DNA of 64,000 nucleotides from an uncultured bacterium (GTDB lineage: Bacteria; Actinomycetota; Coriobacteriia; Coriobacteriales; Coriobacteriaceae). This document shows positions 1 through 8,907 of the stretch, piece by piece. How positions within the stretch are numbered: position 1 is the first letter of the stretch; every line of letters begins with the position of its first letter. Location: positions 62,001-126,000 of the forward strand of contig CAJMKK010000006.1 in NCBI GenBank assembly GCA_905214105.1. Direction: 5' to 3'. The translations under genes were made by a program, and so were the position numbers. The notes beneath the pieces were generated by a model that did not search any database, had not been told where the DNA came from, and saw only the letters and a program-made list of their open reading frames with translations.

Positions 1-149
1 AGGGCTTTTGGCGCGATTCCGATGGTTACTACGTCGTTGCCGCGGGCGATAAGGCTCAGGGCTCCACGTTTACCGGTTCCAAGGGCGAGTGCAAGGTCTA
101 CGATTCGGGTTGCGCAGCCGGAACTACCGACTACTACACTGGCTGGTAA
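1..149 (+). CDS. C-terminal end of an unidentified protein (partial)
   Basis: An open frame enters from the left edge and supplies 48 codons before TAA at 147-149. The tail reads GYYVVAAGDKAQGSTFTGSK, then a Cys/Gly/Tyr-rich end closing in TDYYTGW. It has the look of the small beta-rich C-terminal domains of secreted cell-wall proteins, but the family cannot be named from this much. No start or catalytic motif is visible. The frame reading is firm; the function is unknown. Confidence 0.6.
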   Translation, partial: GFWRDSDGYYVVAAGDKAQGSTFTGSKGECKVYDSGCAAGTTDYYTGW

Positions 150-335
150 TTTTTCTGCATCACGAATATTTGGCGGACGGGCGTCTTTACCGAGCTTTAG
201 GGCAACGTAAGGGCGCCCGTTCTATGTATGCATTTGAGTTAACAGAGCGCTTACCGTGGCAGTACGCCGCGCATATGGGCGCGGGGCACACTAAGTCACG
301 AGAAACAAAGTCTTTCTCGTGGAGGAAGTGGTTCC

Positions 336-554
336 ATGAACGCTCGAGATGTCGCTATTGCCGTCGTTGCCCTTTTGATCGGATGCCTTGGTCCGACGGC
401 GGCGTTAACTGCCGGCTTGCAGTCCGCTACGGGCGCCGCTCCTGTGATTGTGGGCGCCTTGATTGCAGCGGCGTTGCTGGGAAGCGCCGGCGTGCTACTT
501 TGCCGCGATGACGAGGACGAGGTTCCGGAATCGCAAAATAAGCCTCAGTTTTAG
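336..554 (+). CDS. small hydrophobic membrane protein
   Basis: A 72-residue protein whose ATG is preceded by GGAGG about 10 bases upstream. Two hydrophobic stretches (about residues 5-27 and 35-55) suggest two membrane helices joined by a short loop, followed by an acidic cytoplasmic-type tail (CRDDEDEVPESQNKPQF). No family is recognised. It stands alone between the partial gene and a strong convergent terminator. The clear ribosome site and coherent membrane topology support it as a gene; the role is unknown. Confidence 0.6.
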   Translation: MNARDVAIAVVALLIGCLGPTAALTAGLQSATGAAPVIVGALIAAALLGSAGVLLCRDDEDEVPESQNKPQF

Positions 555-570
555 CCTCGAGCTAAATGCA

Positions 571-610
571 ACAGGCCTTCGCGAATGACGGAATCCTCGC
601 GAAGGCCTGT
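571..610. terminator. bidirectional hairpin between convergent genes
   Basis: A perfect 14-bp inverted repeat (571-584 with 597-610, arm ACAGGCCTTCGCGA) lies between the stop at 554 and the minus-strand stop at 646. The T-tract is weak on both sides. The position between convergent genes suggests a shared terminator. Confidence 0.65.
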
Positions 611-645
611 CTGCTTGTATTGCGCACGTCGCGATGCGGCCGAGG

Positions 646-1560
646 CTACCAGCTGCTTTCTATTTCGCGAATCCTCTGGTAGAGCCAATCGTTTTGCGGC
701 ACTTGGATATCGTGTTTGGCGGCCAGGCGGCAAATGGTGCCCGCGAACTCCTCGACTTCGGTCTTTCGTTGTGCGATGCGGTCCTGCGCCATCGAGGGCA
801 TACCGGTGGGGTCGATTCCCTCGATGAGGTGCACCATCTGCGTCAGGTCTGCCTCGGTCAGCTCAATGCCCTCGGCATTGGCGACCGCAAGTGTCTCTCG
901 CATGGCGGAGACAAAGCAGCGGCGCTGCTCGGAGCCGGCCTCTGTGGCGCTTCCATACGTTCCGCCGTAGGCCATGCACGTCTGGTTGATACCATCGTTG
1001 AGCATGAGTTTGGCCCACATGCGGTGCGCAATGTCGCTCTCGGCGGTATGGGCGATGCCGCAGCGTGTGTAGGGCTCGTCGATGGCGGTGACGGTTGCGG
1101 GCTCGGTGCCTGCTGCCGCGCCAAAGCGAATCTCGCCCGCATTGGTAAAGGTGAGCGCGCCGTCGAGGAACACGGCATCCATGCCCTGGCAAATACCAAG
1201 AACGGTATGCTTCCAGCCAAAGCGCTCGGCAATCTTCTGCTCGCTCGTAATGCCGTTGCACAGCGAGGCGATGAGCGTGTTGGGCCCCACGACGCGCTCC
1301 ATAGTCTTGAGTGCTTGGTTGAGTCCCGTCGTCTTGACCGTGAGAATGACAAGATCGGCGGGCGTTGCCTCACTGACGCGCACGGACTTGAGTGCGCAGG
1401 GCTCGCCGTTGACCGTAAGGGCGTCGCCTGCGTGACGCTCGAAACGGGCGTCATCCATAACGTATTCGACGGCGTCATTGCCGAGGGCCGTGGCAATCAT
1501 GCTACCGTAGAGCAGGCCGACGCCGCCCTTGCCGATAAAGGCGACCTTGTTGATCTGCAT
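646..1560 (-). CDS. ketopantoate reductase (ApbA/PanE) family protein
   Basis: 304-residue NADPH-dependent reductase of the ApbA/PanE family, whose founding member reduces 2-dehydropantoate to pantoate for coenzyme A synthesis. The N-terminus carries a Rossmann nucleotide loop (VAFIGKGGVGLLYGS), then LVILTVKTTGL. The C-terminal helical domain has the family signature MWAKLMLNDGIN, including the catalytic Lys. Two ATGs are possible. The one at 1569 abuts GGGGAG, while the one at 1560 has 9 bases of spacing and starts at MQINKVAF, so 1560 is chosen. Many genomes carry several paralogues, so the true substrate may differ from ketopantoate. It follows the small gene at 1683-1877 on the same strand. 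Confidence 0.85.
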   Translation of the reverse strand: MQINKVAFIGKGGVGLLYGSMIATALGNDAVEYVMDDARFERHAGDALTVNGEPCALKSVRVSEATPADLVILTVKTTGLNQALKTMERVVGPNTLIASLCNGITSEQKIAERFGWKHTVLGICQGMDAVFLDGALTFTNAGEIRFGAAAGTEPATVTAIDEPYTRCGIAHTAESDIAHRMWAKLMLNDGINQTCMAYGGTYGSATEAGSEQRRCFVSAMRETLAVANAEGIELTEADLTQMVHLIEGIDPTGMPSMAQDRIAQRKTEVEEFAGTICRLAAKHDIQVPQNDWLYQRIREIESSW

Positions 1561-1583
1561 GTGAATCATCTCCCCATATAAAA

Positions 1584-1604
1584 GGCGCCCGCGTAAGGGG
1601 CGCC
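1584..1604 (-). terminator. hairpin with T-tract upstream of the PanE-like gene
   Basis: GGCGCCC (1584-1590) pairs with GGGCGCC (1598-1604). On the minus strand the stem is followed directly by TTTTATA and then the ribosome site of the reductase. It fits either a weak terminator for the small upstream gene or a leader attenuator. Confidence 0.45.
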
Positions 1605-1682
1605 TGATGGATTGTATGCTGCCAGGGTGATTGGTGGATGCGCGGGACTGCTGTTACGAAAAAGAACTATTGCACTGTGCGC

Positions 1683-1877
1683 TTATGCCGCGGGACAGAC
1701 CGCAAAAACGCGCACAGGATATCCAACGCCATCGCGCACCTTGGGGAAGGTGCAGATGATGCCTGCGCCCGTGGCGGGAAGCTCGTCCAGATGGTTCATG
1801 ACCTCGATCTGGTAGCGGTCGACCGAGAGGATGTATTGCTCGCCGGGATAGGGGTAGGCGTCCTCACGCGTGGCCAC
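1683..1877 (-). CDS. small hypothetical protein
   Basis: 64 residues starting at GTG 1877, with AAAGGAGG five bases upstream, a strong translation signal that decides the start. The sequence begins MATREDAYPYPGEQYILSVD and continues with RYQIEVMNHLDELP; it is soluble, with no signal peptide or membrane helix. I do not recognise the family. It precedes the PanE-like reductase on the same strand with a hairpin between them, so co-transcription is possible. The divergent neighbour at 2040 leaves about 160 bases for two promoters. Confidence 0.6.
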   Translation of the reverse strand: MATREDAYPYPGEQYILSVDRYQIEVMNHLDELPATGAGIICTFPKVRDGVGYPVRVFAVCPAA

Positions 1878-2039
1878 GCTCGCCTCCTTTCATCGGGCTT
1901 TTTGCTGATGTTAAAGCGGTGCCGTGACGGCCTGATTTCTGCTGCGTTACGATACGTTCTCGATTGCGATTCCGATGTGCTTCGATGACGTGACAGGTTT
2001 GTTTCGCCTTATCAGGGCTTCGATGGGGGAGGAGGGGCC

Positions 2040-3230
2040 GTGCAATATCGCGTTGACCCCAAAAGCAGTAACCGTATCTCGGCGTTGGGGCTGGGCTGCA
2101 TGAGGTTTCCCGGTGCGCCGGGACGCCCGGATGCGAAGACAGCCGACGCCATCATCTCCCGTGCGGTGGAGCAGGGGATTAACTACCTGGACACGGCCTA
2201 TCTCTATCCCGGCAACGAGGCTTGCGTGGGCGCTTCGCTTGAGCGCCTAGGCCTACGCGACCAGGTTTTGCTCGCGACCAAGCTGCCGCATGCTTCGTGC
2301 AAATGCGCGGAGGATTTCGACCGGTTCTTCGACGAGCAACTGTGCCGCCTGCGGACCGACCATATCGACTATTACCTCATGCACAACATTACCTCGCCCG
2401 CCCAGTGGGAACGTGTGGTGGCGTTGGGCATCGAGGACTGGATCGCGCGTCAAAAGGCGGCGGGGCGCATTCGCCAGATTGGTTTTTCGTATCACGGCAG
2501 CGCGGCGGATTTCCTGACGGTGCTTGACGCATATGACTGGGATTTTTGCCAGATCCAGTACAACTATGCCGGCGAGCGTTACCAAGCGGGAACGGCAGGA
2601 CTCATGGCGGCTGCGGAGCGCGGTCTTGCGGTGTTTGTGATGGAGCCACTGCTGGGCGGTCGTCTAGCGGGCAAACTGCCGCCGCGGGCACGCGCTGTGC
2701 TCGATGGCGCCCGTGACCCGCATTTGCGCACTCCGGCCGCCTGGGGGCTTTCGTGGGTGTGGAACCATCCTCAGGTGACGATGCTGCTTTCGGGTATGAC
2801 CGATACCGCGCAAGTGGATGAGAACGCGGCGTTGGCCGATCGGGCCCTGCCGGATTCGATGACGGCTGCTCAGCTCGATGCCATCGCACGCGTGCTGAGG
2901 GAGTTTGAAAAATCGAATCGCGTGCCCTGCACGGGATGCGGCTATTGCATGCCGTGTCCTAAAGGCATCAATATCCCTGGGTGTTTTGCTGCCTACAACG
3001 CAAGCTATGCGCACAGCTGGTTTACGGGGCTGTCTCAATACTTTACGGCGAGCGCGGTGCGGACGAACGAGCCCAAGCTGGTGAGCAATTGCGTCAAGTG
3101 CGGCAAATGCGCGCGGCATTGCCCGCAGCACATCGATATCCCCGGGCGCTTGGACGACGTACGCCGCCGTTTTCAGCCTGGCCCCGTGACGGCGGTGCTT
3201 AAGGCCTTCGGCAAAACGCGCTCCTCGTGA
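2040..3230 (+). CDS. aldo/keto reductase with two C-terminal 4Fe-4S motifs
   Basis: 396-residue ferredoxin-type aldo/keto reductase. Residues 1-270 form the AKR barrel, with ALGLGCMRFPG, the DTAYLYPGNE tyrosine loop, LATKLPH (catalytic Lys) and YLMHNI. The C-terminus has two iron-sulfur motifs, CTGCGYCMPCPKGINIP and CVKCGKCARHCPQHIDIP. Members are common in anaerobes and are thought to link NAD(P)H or ferredoxin electrons to small carbonyl substrates; the substrate here is unknown. The start is GTG at 2040, after a GGGGGAGGAGGGG run. Gene stands alone, with a long inverted repeat downstream. Confidence 0.9.
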   Translation: MQYRVDPKSSNRISALGLGCMRFPGAPGRPDAKTADAIISRAVEQGINYLDTAYLYPGNEACVGASLERLGLRDQVLLATKLPHASCKCAEDFDRFFDEQLCRLRTDHIDYYLMHNITSPAQWERVVALGIEDWIARQKAAGRIRQIGFSYHGSAADFLTVLDAYDWDFCQIQYNYAGERYQAGTAGLMAAAERGLAVFVMEPLLGGRLAGKLPPRARAVLDGARDPHLRTPAAWGLSWVWNHPQVTMLLSGMTDTAQVDENAALADRALPDSMTAAQLDAIARVLREFEKSNRVPCTGCGYCMPCPKGINIPGCFAAYNASYAHSWFTGLSQYFTASAVRTNEPKLVSNCVKCGKCARHCPQHIDIPGRLDDVRRRFQPGPVTAVLKAFGKTRSS

Positions 3231-3242
3231 CCCTTTTATAAC

Positions 3243-3305
3243 TTGCGGTGGAATAGTTCCTGCTTGCGGCAGAATAAGGCATCGACAGGAACTATTTCAC
3301 CGCAA
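3243..3305. repeat. long intergenic inverted repeat
   Basis: Arms 3243-3262 and 3286-3305 are 20 bp each and pair throughout apart from one G-T wobble; the core is AATAGTTCCTG. The loop is about 23 bases. It lies between the AKR stop and the nfo start and has no T-tract on either side, so it looks more like a palindromic repeat element than a simple terminator. Confidence 0.6.
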
Positions 3306-3325
3306 CTGATGAGGGGGAGCTGGGG

Positions 3326-4192
3326 ATGCTGACGATCGGGTGTCACCTATCCACAACGAAGGGCTATCGGGCAATGGGGGAGACGGCGCTGTCCATTGGC
3401 GCCAATACCTTTGCATTCTTTACGCGCAACCCGCGTGGCGGCAAGGCGAAAGACCTTGACATGGATGACGTGGCGGCCCTGCGCGAGCTTATGGAGCAAA
3501 ACGACTTTGGCCCGCTCGTGGCTCATGCCCCGTATACCTATAACCCCTGCTCGGCCAAAGAGCGGGCGCGCGAGTTTGCCCTGGAGGCCATGGCGGAGGA
3601 CCTGAGGCGCATGGAAGCGCTGCCCGGCAACTACTACAACTTCCATCCCGGTGCGCATGTGGGGCAGGGCTCCGACGCTGGCATTCAGATGATCGTCGAC
3701 ACCCTGTGCCAGGTGATGTTTGAGGGCCAACAGACGACGGTGCTGCTCGAGACCATGGCCGGCAAGGGCACCGAGGTGGGCCGCAGCTTTGAAGAACTGG
3801 CACTCATCATCCAGGGCGTTGCCGACAAGTGCCCCGAGCTGTCGGCCAAGTTGGGCGTTTGCTTGGACACCTGCCATGTGAATGACGCCGGCTACGACAT
3901 CGTCCACGATCTTGAAGGCGTGCTCGACGAGTTCGATCGTGTGGTGGGTATCGAGCGCCTGCGCGCCGTGCATATCAATGACTCCAAGAACCCCTGCGGC
4001 GCCCATAAGGACCGCCACGAATGCATCGGTAAGGGCTACCTGGGTAGCGAAGAGTTTGGCGGCGGTATGCAGGTTATGCAGAATATTGTATCGAATGGCC
4101 GCTTGCGCGCATTGCCATTCATTTTGGAGACACCGAACGAACTTGCAGGTTATGCGGCTGAAATCAAATTGTTAAGGTCATTGCAGCAGTGA
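3326..4192 (+). CDS. nfo: endonuclease IV (AP endonuclease)
   Basis: 288-residue zinc-dependent apurinic/apyrimidinic endonuclease of base-excision repair, which cuts 5' of abasic sites. The metal-binding signatures are in order: [10 protein letters not shown] (about residue 68), NFHPGAHVG (about 110), [27 protein letters not shown] and [18 protein letters not shown]. Length is normal for the family. The ATG at 3326 follows GAGGGGGAG. No operon partner is evident. The TIM-barrel metal ligands all look present, so activity is expected. Confidence 0.95.
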   Translation: MLTIGCHLSTTKGYRAMGETALSIGANTFAFFTRNPRGGKAKDLDMDDVAALRELMEQNDFGPLVAHAPYTYNPCSAKERAREFALEAMAEDLRRMEALPGNYYNFHPGAHVGQGSDAGIQMIVDTLCQVMFEGQQTTVLLETMAGKGTEVGRSFEELALIIQGVADKCPELSAKLGVCLDTCHVNDAGYDIVHDLEGVLDEFDRVVGIERLRAVHINDSKNPCGAHKDRHECIGKGYLGSEEFGGGMQVMQNIVSNGRLRALPFILETPNELAGYAAEIKLLRSLQQ

Positions 4193-4339
4193 TGACTGTC
4201 ATAAAGTGGAGTGCTCCATTCACGTTATGGGTTTGTTTCAATCAGTTTTCTAATTGCGGATTCTTCCAAGCGGGTGCATAATAACCCTCAGTTTTTGCAG
4301 ACCCCTGAATCACGTGGGGTCATTGGAAGGAGACTGATT

Positions 4340-5200
4340 ATGAAGCTGAAGAAGCTTGGCGCATTTGCCGCCACGGGTGCTATGGCGCTCGCCCTTGCTC
4401 TGACGGGCTGCGGCTCGTCCAACGCCACCTCTGGTTCTGATGCCAGTTCCAGCAGCTCTGACGACGCTAAGGTCGAGAAGGTCGACGGTTCCAAGGAGTA
4501 CGCGCTCGTCAAGGACGGTACGCTGACCGTCGGCACCTCTGCCGAGTACGCTCCGTTTGAGTACAAGGATGACAATGGCGACTACCAGGGCTTTGACCTT
4601 GAACTCATTAAGGCTATCGGCGATAAGCTGGGTCTGGATGTCGAGTATGTCAACAATGATTTTGACACGCTCGTCCCCGGCGTTGCTTCGGGCGCCAAGT
4701 ACGACGTCGCCATCGCGGCTATCACCGACACGCCCGAGCGTGAGAAGGAAGTCACTTTCTCCGATTCCTACTACATGGACGATCAGGCTATCGTGACCAA
4801 GGTCGATAACACCGACATCACGGCCGACAACTTCAGCGAGAAGCTCAACAACGCCGACGCTACCATCATCGTCCAGTCTGGCTCGACCGCCGAGGCCTTT
4901 GCCCAGGAGAACTTCCCCAAGGCCAAGATTGTCCCCTACAAGGACGCCACCGAGTGCTTCAGCGCCCTGCAGTCCGATAAGGGCGACGCCGTAGTCACCA
5001 ACCGCTCCGTTGCCAGCCAGCTGACCGCCGAGCAGTTCAACACCTGCCAGACCATCAAGCAGGTCAGCACCGGCGAGGAGTACGCCATCGCCATCAACCA
5101 GGGCAACACCAAGCTCAAGGACGACATCAACCAGGCCATCAAGGACCTGACTGACGACGGTACCGTCGACGCCCTCATGGCTAAGTACAACATCAAGTAA
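4340..5200 (+). CDS. amino-acid ABC transporter substrate-binding lipoprotein
   Basis: 286-residue solute-binding protein of the polar amino-acid family (SBP_bac_3, like GlnH/ArtJ). It opens with a lipoprotein signal (MKLKKLGAFAATGAMALALA, then LTGC) and a Ser-rich linker. The mature domain has LTVGTSAEYAPFEY, GFDLELIKAIGDKLG and DVAIAAITDTPEREKEVTFS. An open frame extends upstream to 4211, but the AAGGAG site at 4327-4333 and the signal peptide fix the start at 4340. Permease and ATPase follow on the same strand. The ligand is not predictable beyond a polar amino acid. Confidence 0.92.
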   Translation: MKLKKLGAFAATGAMALALALTGCGSSNATSGSDASSSSSDDAKVEKVDGSKEYALVKDGTLTVGTSAEYAPFEYKDDNGDYQGFDLELIKAIGDKLGLDVEYVNNDFDTLVPGVASGAKYDVAIAAITDTPEREKEVTFSDSYYMDDQAIVTKVDNTDITADNFSEKLNNADATIIVQSGSTAEAFAQENFPKAKIVPYKDATECFSALQSDKGDAVVTNRSVASQLTAEQFNTCQTIKQVSTGEEYAIAINQGNTKLKDDINQAIKDLTDDGTVDALMAKYNIK

Positions 5201-5222
5201 AATAGCTACTTGATTGCGCGCG

Positions 5223-5253
5223 GGCCCTTTCCGTTTTGGCGGAGAGGGCCTTT
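5223..5253 (+). terminator. attenuating hairpin after the binding-protein gene
   Basis: GGCCCTTTCCG (5223-5233) pairs with CGGAGAGGGCC (5240-5250), followed by TTTG. Its position between binding protein and permease is typical of partial terminators or RNA-stabilising stems that raise binding-protein levels over the membrane subunits. Confidence 0.6.
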
Positions 5254-5318
5254 GCGCTTCTCTTGACGGAGAGTGTTTCCGTCTCGTTTTGCCGGCAACT
5301 TCTACGATAGGAGCCACC

Positions 5319-6680
5319 TTGTCTCGACTGAACAAAGGGGCTGCGGAGCAGCGTTTTCCACTGCCCGCCTTGCTCCAAAAGCTAGCCTGCGCCATGGCAG
5401 TGGCGCTCGCGCTGGTGTGCGTGGGGGCATATGCGCCCACGACCGCCCAGGCGCTTGAGACCGCGAAGATTACCGCCCGACCCAACACCGGTTCGGGCAG
5501 CGCTGTGGTCGGCGGCACCGAGACGCGCATTACCTGGGAAGTTCAGGCCGATGCCGACGAGGAGCTGAGCGGTCTTTCTCTGACGTTTGTCGACGGCACA
5601 ACGTTTGGTACCGATGACACGCGATTGACGATGCTCTCGGGCGAGGACCTCATGGATCGTACGCCCATGAAGCCCACGTGCAAGGCTGACGGCCAGACGC
5701 TCAAGATTGACTTTGGCGAGACGGCGCCTGCCGGCGGCTTTTTCCGTGTCGAGGTTTACGGCGTGACGTTCCCCGTCGAGGGCGGCGATGAGGCCTTTAG
5801 CGGAACCTATACGCTCGCCGACGGTTCGACCAAGAAGATTTCCAAGATTCCTTCCGTCGAGATTAAGGGCGTGACGGCGTTCGATAACTTCCTGGCCGAC
5901 CTTAAGGAACAGCCGTGGGTCGAGGCATGGAATTCCAACATGTTCCTTCGCCTGTTCCTGAACCCGGTCATTTTGGTCCAGAGCCTGCCGATCGTCTTCA
6001 AGGGCTTCCTTATGTCGCTCTCGATCGTGCTCGTGGCGTTTCCGCTGGCGATCCCCTTTGGCTTTGCCCTGTCGCTTATGCGCATATCCAAATCGCGCAT
6101 CCTGCGTTGCCTTGCCGGCATCTACGTGAATGTCATCCGCGGTACGCCGGCGTTCCTGCAGATCTATATTGCATTCTTTGGCCTGCCGCTTGCCGGCGTC
6201 AAGGTGGACGACTATGTCTTGGGCGTTATCGTCATGGCCATGAACTCGTCTGCGTATCTGTGCGAGATTTTCCGTGCCGGTATTCAATCGATCCCCAAGG
6301 GCCAGAACGAGGCCGCTCGTTCGCTGGGTATGAATGCCTTCCAGACGCTGCTCTACGTTATGATTCCGCAGACGTTCCGCAATGTCCTGCCTACGCTGAC
6401 CAGCGAGTTTATCCTGCTCTACAAGGATACGTCGCTGCTCGCCGCCGTGGGCGTGGTCGAGATCGTCATGAACGCCCGCACCATCGTGGCAACGACGGGC
6501 TCCATTACGCCGTATGTGGTTGCCGCCCTGTTCTATCTGGTCATTACCCTGCCGCTTGCGCGCTTGGTGAGCGGTCTTGAGGCGAGGCTGCTGGGTACGG
6601 CCGAAACCAAAAAGAAGCGTCCCACCAAGAGCGCCGGACAGGTTGTCGCGACGCCCGCCGACCATATCGCTGGTCTGTAA
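5319..6680 (+). CDS. amino-acid ABC permease with an extracytoplasmic N-terminal domain
   Basis: About 453 residues. The C-terminal part (from about residue 215) is a HisM/GlnP-type permease with several helices, the VNVIRGTPAFLQIYIAFFG segment and the EAA loop EIFRAGIQSIPKGQNEAARS that contacts the ATPase. Unusually, it is preceded by a signal-like helix (about residues 20-45, LACAMAVALALVCVGAYA) and about 150 residues of beta-rich, Ig-like sequence. The chosen start is TTG at 5319, after GATAGGAG; the frame stays open back to 5214 without a better site. Operon with the binding protein (4340) and ATPase (6693). Confidence 0.85.
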   Translation: MSRLNKGAAEQRFPLPALLQKLACAMAVALALVCVGAYAPTTAQALETAKITARPNTGSGSAVVGGTETRITWEVQADADEELSGLSLTFVDGTTFGTDDTRLTMLSGEDLMDRTPMKPTCKADGQTLKIDFGETAPAGGFFRVEVYGVTFPVEGGDEAFSGTYTLADGSTKKISKIPSVEIKGVTAFDNFLADLKEQPWVEAWNSNMFLRLFLNPVILVQSLPIVFKGFLMSLSIVLVAFPLAIPFGFALSLMRISKSRILRCLAGIYVNVIRGTPAFLQIYIAFFGLPLAGVKVDDYVLGVIVMAMNSSAYLCEIFRAGIQSIPKGQNEAARSLGMNAFQTLLYVMIPQTFRNVLPTLTSEFILLYKDTSLLAAVGVVEIVMNARTIVATTGSITPYVVAALFYLVITLPLARLVSGLEARLLGTAETKKKRPTKSAGQVVATPADHIAGL

Positions 6681-6692
6681 GGAGGTTCTATT

Positions 6693-7445
<753 letters not shown>

Positions 7446-7470
7446 CCGCTTTATATGACTGACACAGCAG

Positions 7471-7509
7471 AAAACGGGAGCCGGATGTGATCCGGCTCCC
7501 GTTTTTGTT
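7471..7509 (+). terminator. rho-independent terminator of the amino-acid ABC operon
   Basis: A 16-bp perfect stem (7471-7486 with 7490-7505; core ACGGGAGCCGGAT) with a three-base loop and TTTTTG at its 3' side. It sits 25 bases after the ATPase stop; the A-run on the left lets it serve the convergent flavodoxin gene too. Confidence 0.9.
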
Positions 7510-7562
7510 GGGACGCGAATGTGTTTTGGTGCAGAGCGCGTTACGGGCGGAGCTCATTGCAG

Positions 7563-7982
7563 CTAGGCGAGCTCGGCTCCAAGGGCGCGGCAGGCCGCCT
7601 CGCCCTCATCGTCGGGGGCGTCGTAACAGATGACGGAGTCGACCACGTTGACGCCTGCCTCGTCGGCGTCCGCCTTCCAATTGTCCATCCATTCGCCTTC
7701 GGCCCACGAATAAGAGCCAAAGAGGACGACCTTCTTGTCGCCGAGGGTCTCCTTGACTTCGTCCCACATCGGTTGGAACTCATCGTATTCAAGCTCCTCG
7801 GAGCCCATGGCGGGGCAACCGAAGGCGAAGGCATCATAGTCGGCGGCCCTGTCGGCAGAGAAGTCGGCGCAGGGGATGACTTCGGCCTCGGCGCCCGCGG
7901 ACGTGGTGCCCTCGGCAACGAGGTTTGCCATGGCCTCGGTGTTGCCCGTGCCGCTCCAGTAGACGACGGCGATCTTGCTCAT
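7563..7982 (-). CDS. flavodoxin
   Basis: 139-residue FMN-binding electron carrier. The N-terminal phosphate loop VVYWSGTGNTEAMA is diagnostic, followed by the FGCPAMGSEELE and LFGSYSWAEGEWM isoalloxazine loops. An open frame runs upstream through the DUF3793 gene, but MSKIAVVYWSG at 7982, after a GAAAGGACTC ribosome site, is the clear start. It lies 46 bases after the DUF3793 gene on the same strand; this pairing recurs in anaerobes and suggests a flavodoxin made in place of ferredoxin when iron is short. Confidence 0.93.
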   Translation of the reverse strand: MSKIAVVYWSGTGNTEAMANLVAEGTTSAGAEAEVIPCADFSADRAADYDAFAFGCPAMGSEELEYDEFQPMWDEVKETLGDKKVVLFGSYSWAEGEWMDNWKADADEAGVNVVDSVICYDAPDDEGEAACRALGAELA

Positions 7983-8028
7983 GTTGAGTCCTTTCGGTTG
8001 TGCGGCGTGCGGTCGCGGTTTGTACGTT

Positions 8029-8733
8029 CTATCGGGTCGCCTGGGCAAGTTGCGCCAAGCTGCAGCCCTGCTGATAGATAAAGGTGAGGTGTTGGGTGCA
8101 GGCACGGTACGCATCAAACGTCGCAAGCGCCTGCTCGACATTCGTATAGACCTTCCAGGCTCCAAAGATCTTGTAGTTCTCGCCACGCTGAGCGATGAAC
8201 TCGTATACGTCGTCGCAGGGGTACCCCAGGAAGTAGCCAATCTCGTGTGGAAATTCGCAGGCGCAGTCGTTGTTGCAGCAGACTTGCTGATCCAGTGCGC
8301 ATCGAGTCTGGCCGCAGGCGCATTCCGCGGCGTTATTGCTCGCGAGCGTGATGCGTGATGCCAGGTGCACAAGACATGCCGAGAGGTTGCCGGTGTCGTA
8401 GCCCTTCTTGGCGAGTGCCGTTTTGGCGCGCGGGTCAGCAAGGTAAGTGGCGAGGCTATTGGGCCGATATGCGTATACGAGCGCCCCGCAGGGGCGCCAG
8501 ACCAAAACGCTCAGATGGATACCGAACGGATTAAGCTCGCGGTTGCACCGGGCGATAACGTTGAGCAGGCGTGCTCGGCGATCCTCGATCGCCGCAGTTA
8601 CGCTTGAGCCGTCTTGATCGGCATAGACTCCTGGATAGGTAAAGAGCGATGCCGGTTTGATGCCCGCGAGCGTGGGGGAGCAGTTGCGCACGACTGCCGC
8701 CTGAAACGTTGGGATGTCTATGGTTCGAGTCAC
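8029..8733 (-). CDS. DUF3793 family protein
   Basis: 234 residues, matching the DUF3793 family in its pattern: an N-terminal half with SLFTYPGVYAD and LSVLVWRPCGALVYAYRP, and a central HEIGYFLGYPCDDVYEFI with a C-terminal KVYTNVEQA segment. An unusual Cys-rich insert lies about residues 138-160 (AECACGQTRCALDQQVCCNN), which could bind metal. The GTG start at 8733 follows GTAAGGAGC. It is probably co-transcribed with flavodoxin. The function of the family is not established; its neighbours suggest a link to iron or redox homeostasis. Confidence 0.85.
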   Translation of the reverse strand: MTRTIDIPTFQAAVVRNCSPTLAGIKPASLFTYPGVYADQDGSSVTAAIEDRRARLLNVIARCNRELNPFGIHLSVLVWRPCGALVYAYRPNSLATYLADPRAKTALAKKGYDTGNLSACLVHLASRITLASNNAAECACGQTRCALDQQVCCNNDCACEFPHEIGYFLGYPCDDVYEFIAQRGENYKIFGAWKVYTNVEQALATFDAYRACTQHLTFIYQQGCSLAQLAQATR

Positions 8734-8756
8734 GACGCTCCTTACGGATCTAAACT

Positions 8757-8772
8757 GTTAGCCTAGGAAAAC
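8757..8772. promoter_or_regulatory. candidate DtxR-type (iron) operator
   Basis: GTTAGCCTAGGAAAAC is an imperfect palindrome around CCTAGG, 23 bases upstream of the DUF3793 start. It resembles the TTAGGTTAGCCTAACC-type boxes of DtxR/IdeR repressors. A flavodoxin operon is a plausible iron target. Assignment is by eye only. Confidence 0.35.
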
Positions 8773-8793
8773 TTATACACGAAAGTAAGCCTT

Positions 8794-8831
8794 GGTCAAC
8801 TAAAAAGTTTGAAGAGGGAAACTAATTGACC
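8794..8831. promoter_or_regulatory. dyad in the divergent promoter region
   Basis: GGTCAA (8794-8799) and TTGACC (8826-8831) flank AAAGTTT and AAACTAA in inverted order, giving an imperfect 38-base dyad. The TTGACC end could also be a -35 element for the HMA gene. The regulator is unknown. Confidence 0.3.
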
Positions 8832-8861
8832 GAACGGACATGATTTTGGGTTAAGATGGGA

Positions 8862-8878
8862 ACACCCCATGGGGGTAT
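8862..8878 (+). promoter_or_regulatory. CsoR-like copper operator
   Basis: ACACCCCATGGGGGTAT contains the CCCCATGGGG palindrome and closely resembles the TACCCC-N-GGGGTA operators of CsoR copper-sensing repressors. It lies 30 bases before the start of an HMA-domain protein. No csoR gene is in the window. Confidence 0.55.
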
Positions 8879-8907
8879 CTAGATAGGGCTACTTGAAAGG
8901 GGAACGC

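Noticed and set aside
634..1581. 315-residue plus-strand frame opposite the PanE-like gene
   Set aside because: The minus frame carries the Rossmann and catalytic motifs; the plus frame has none.
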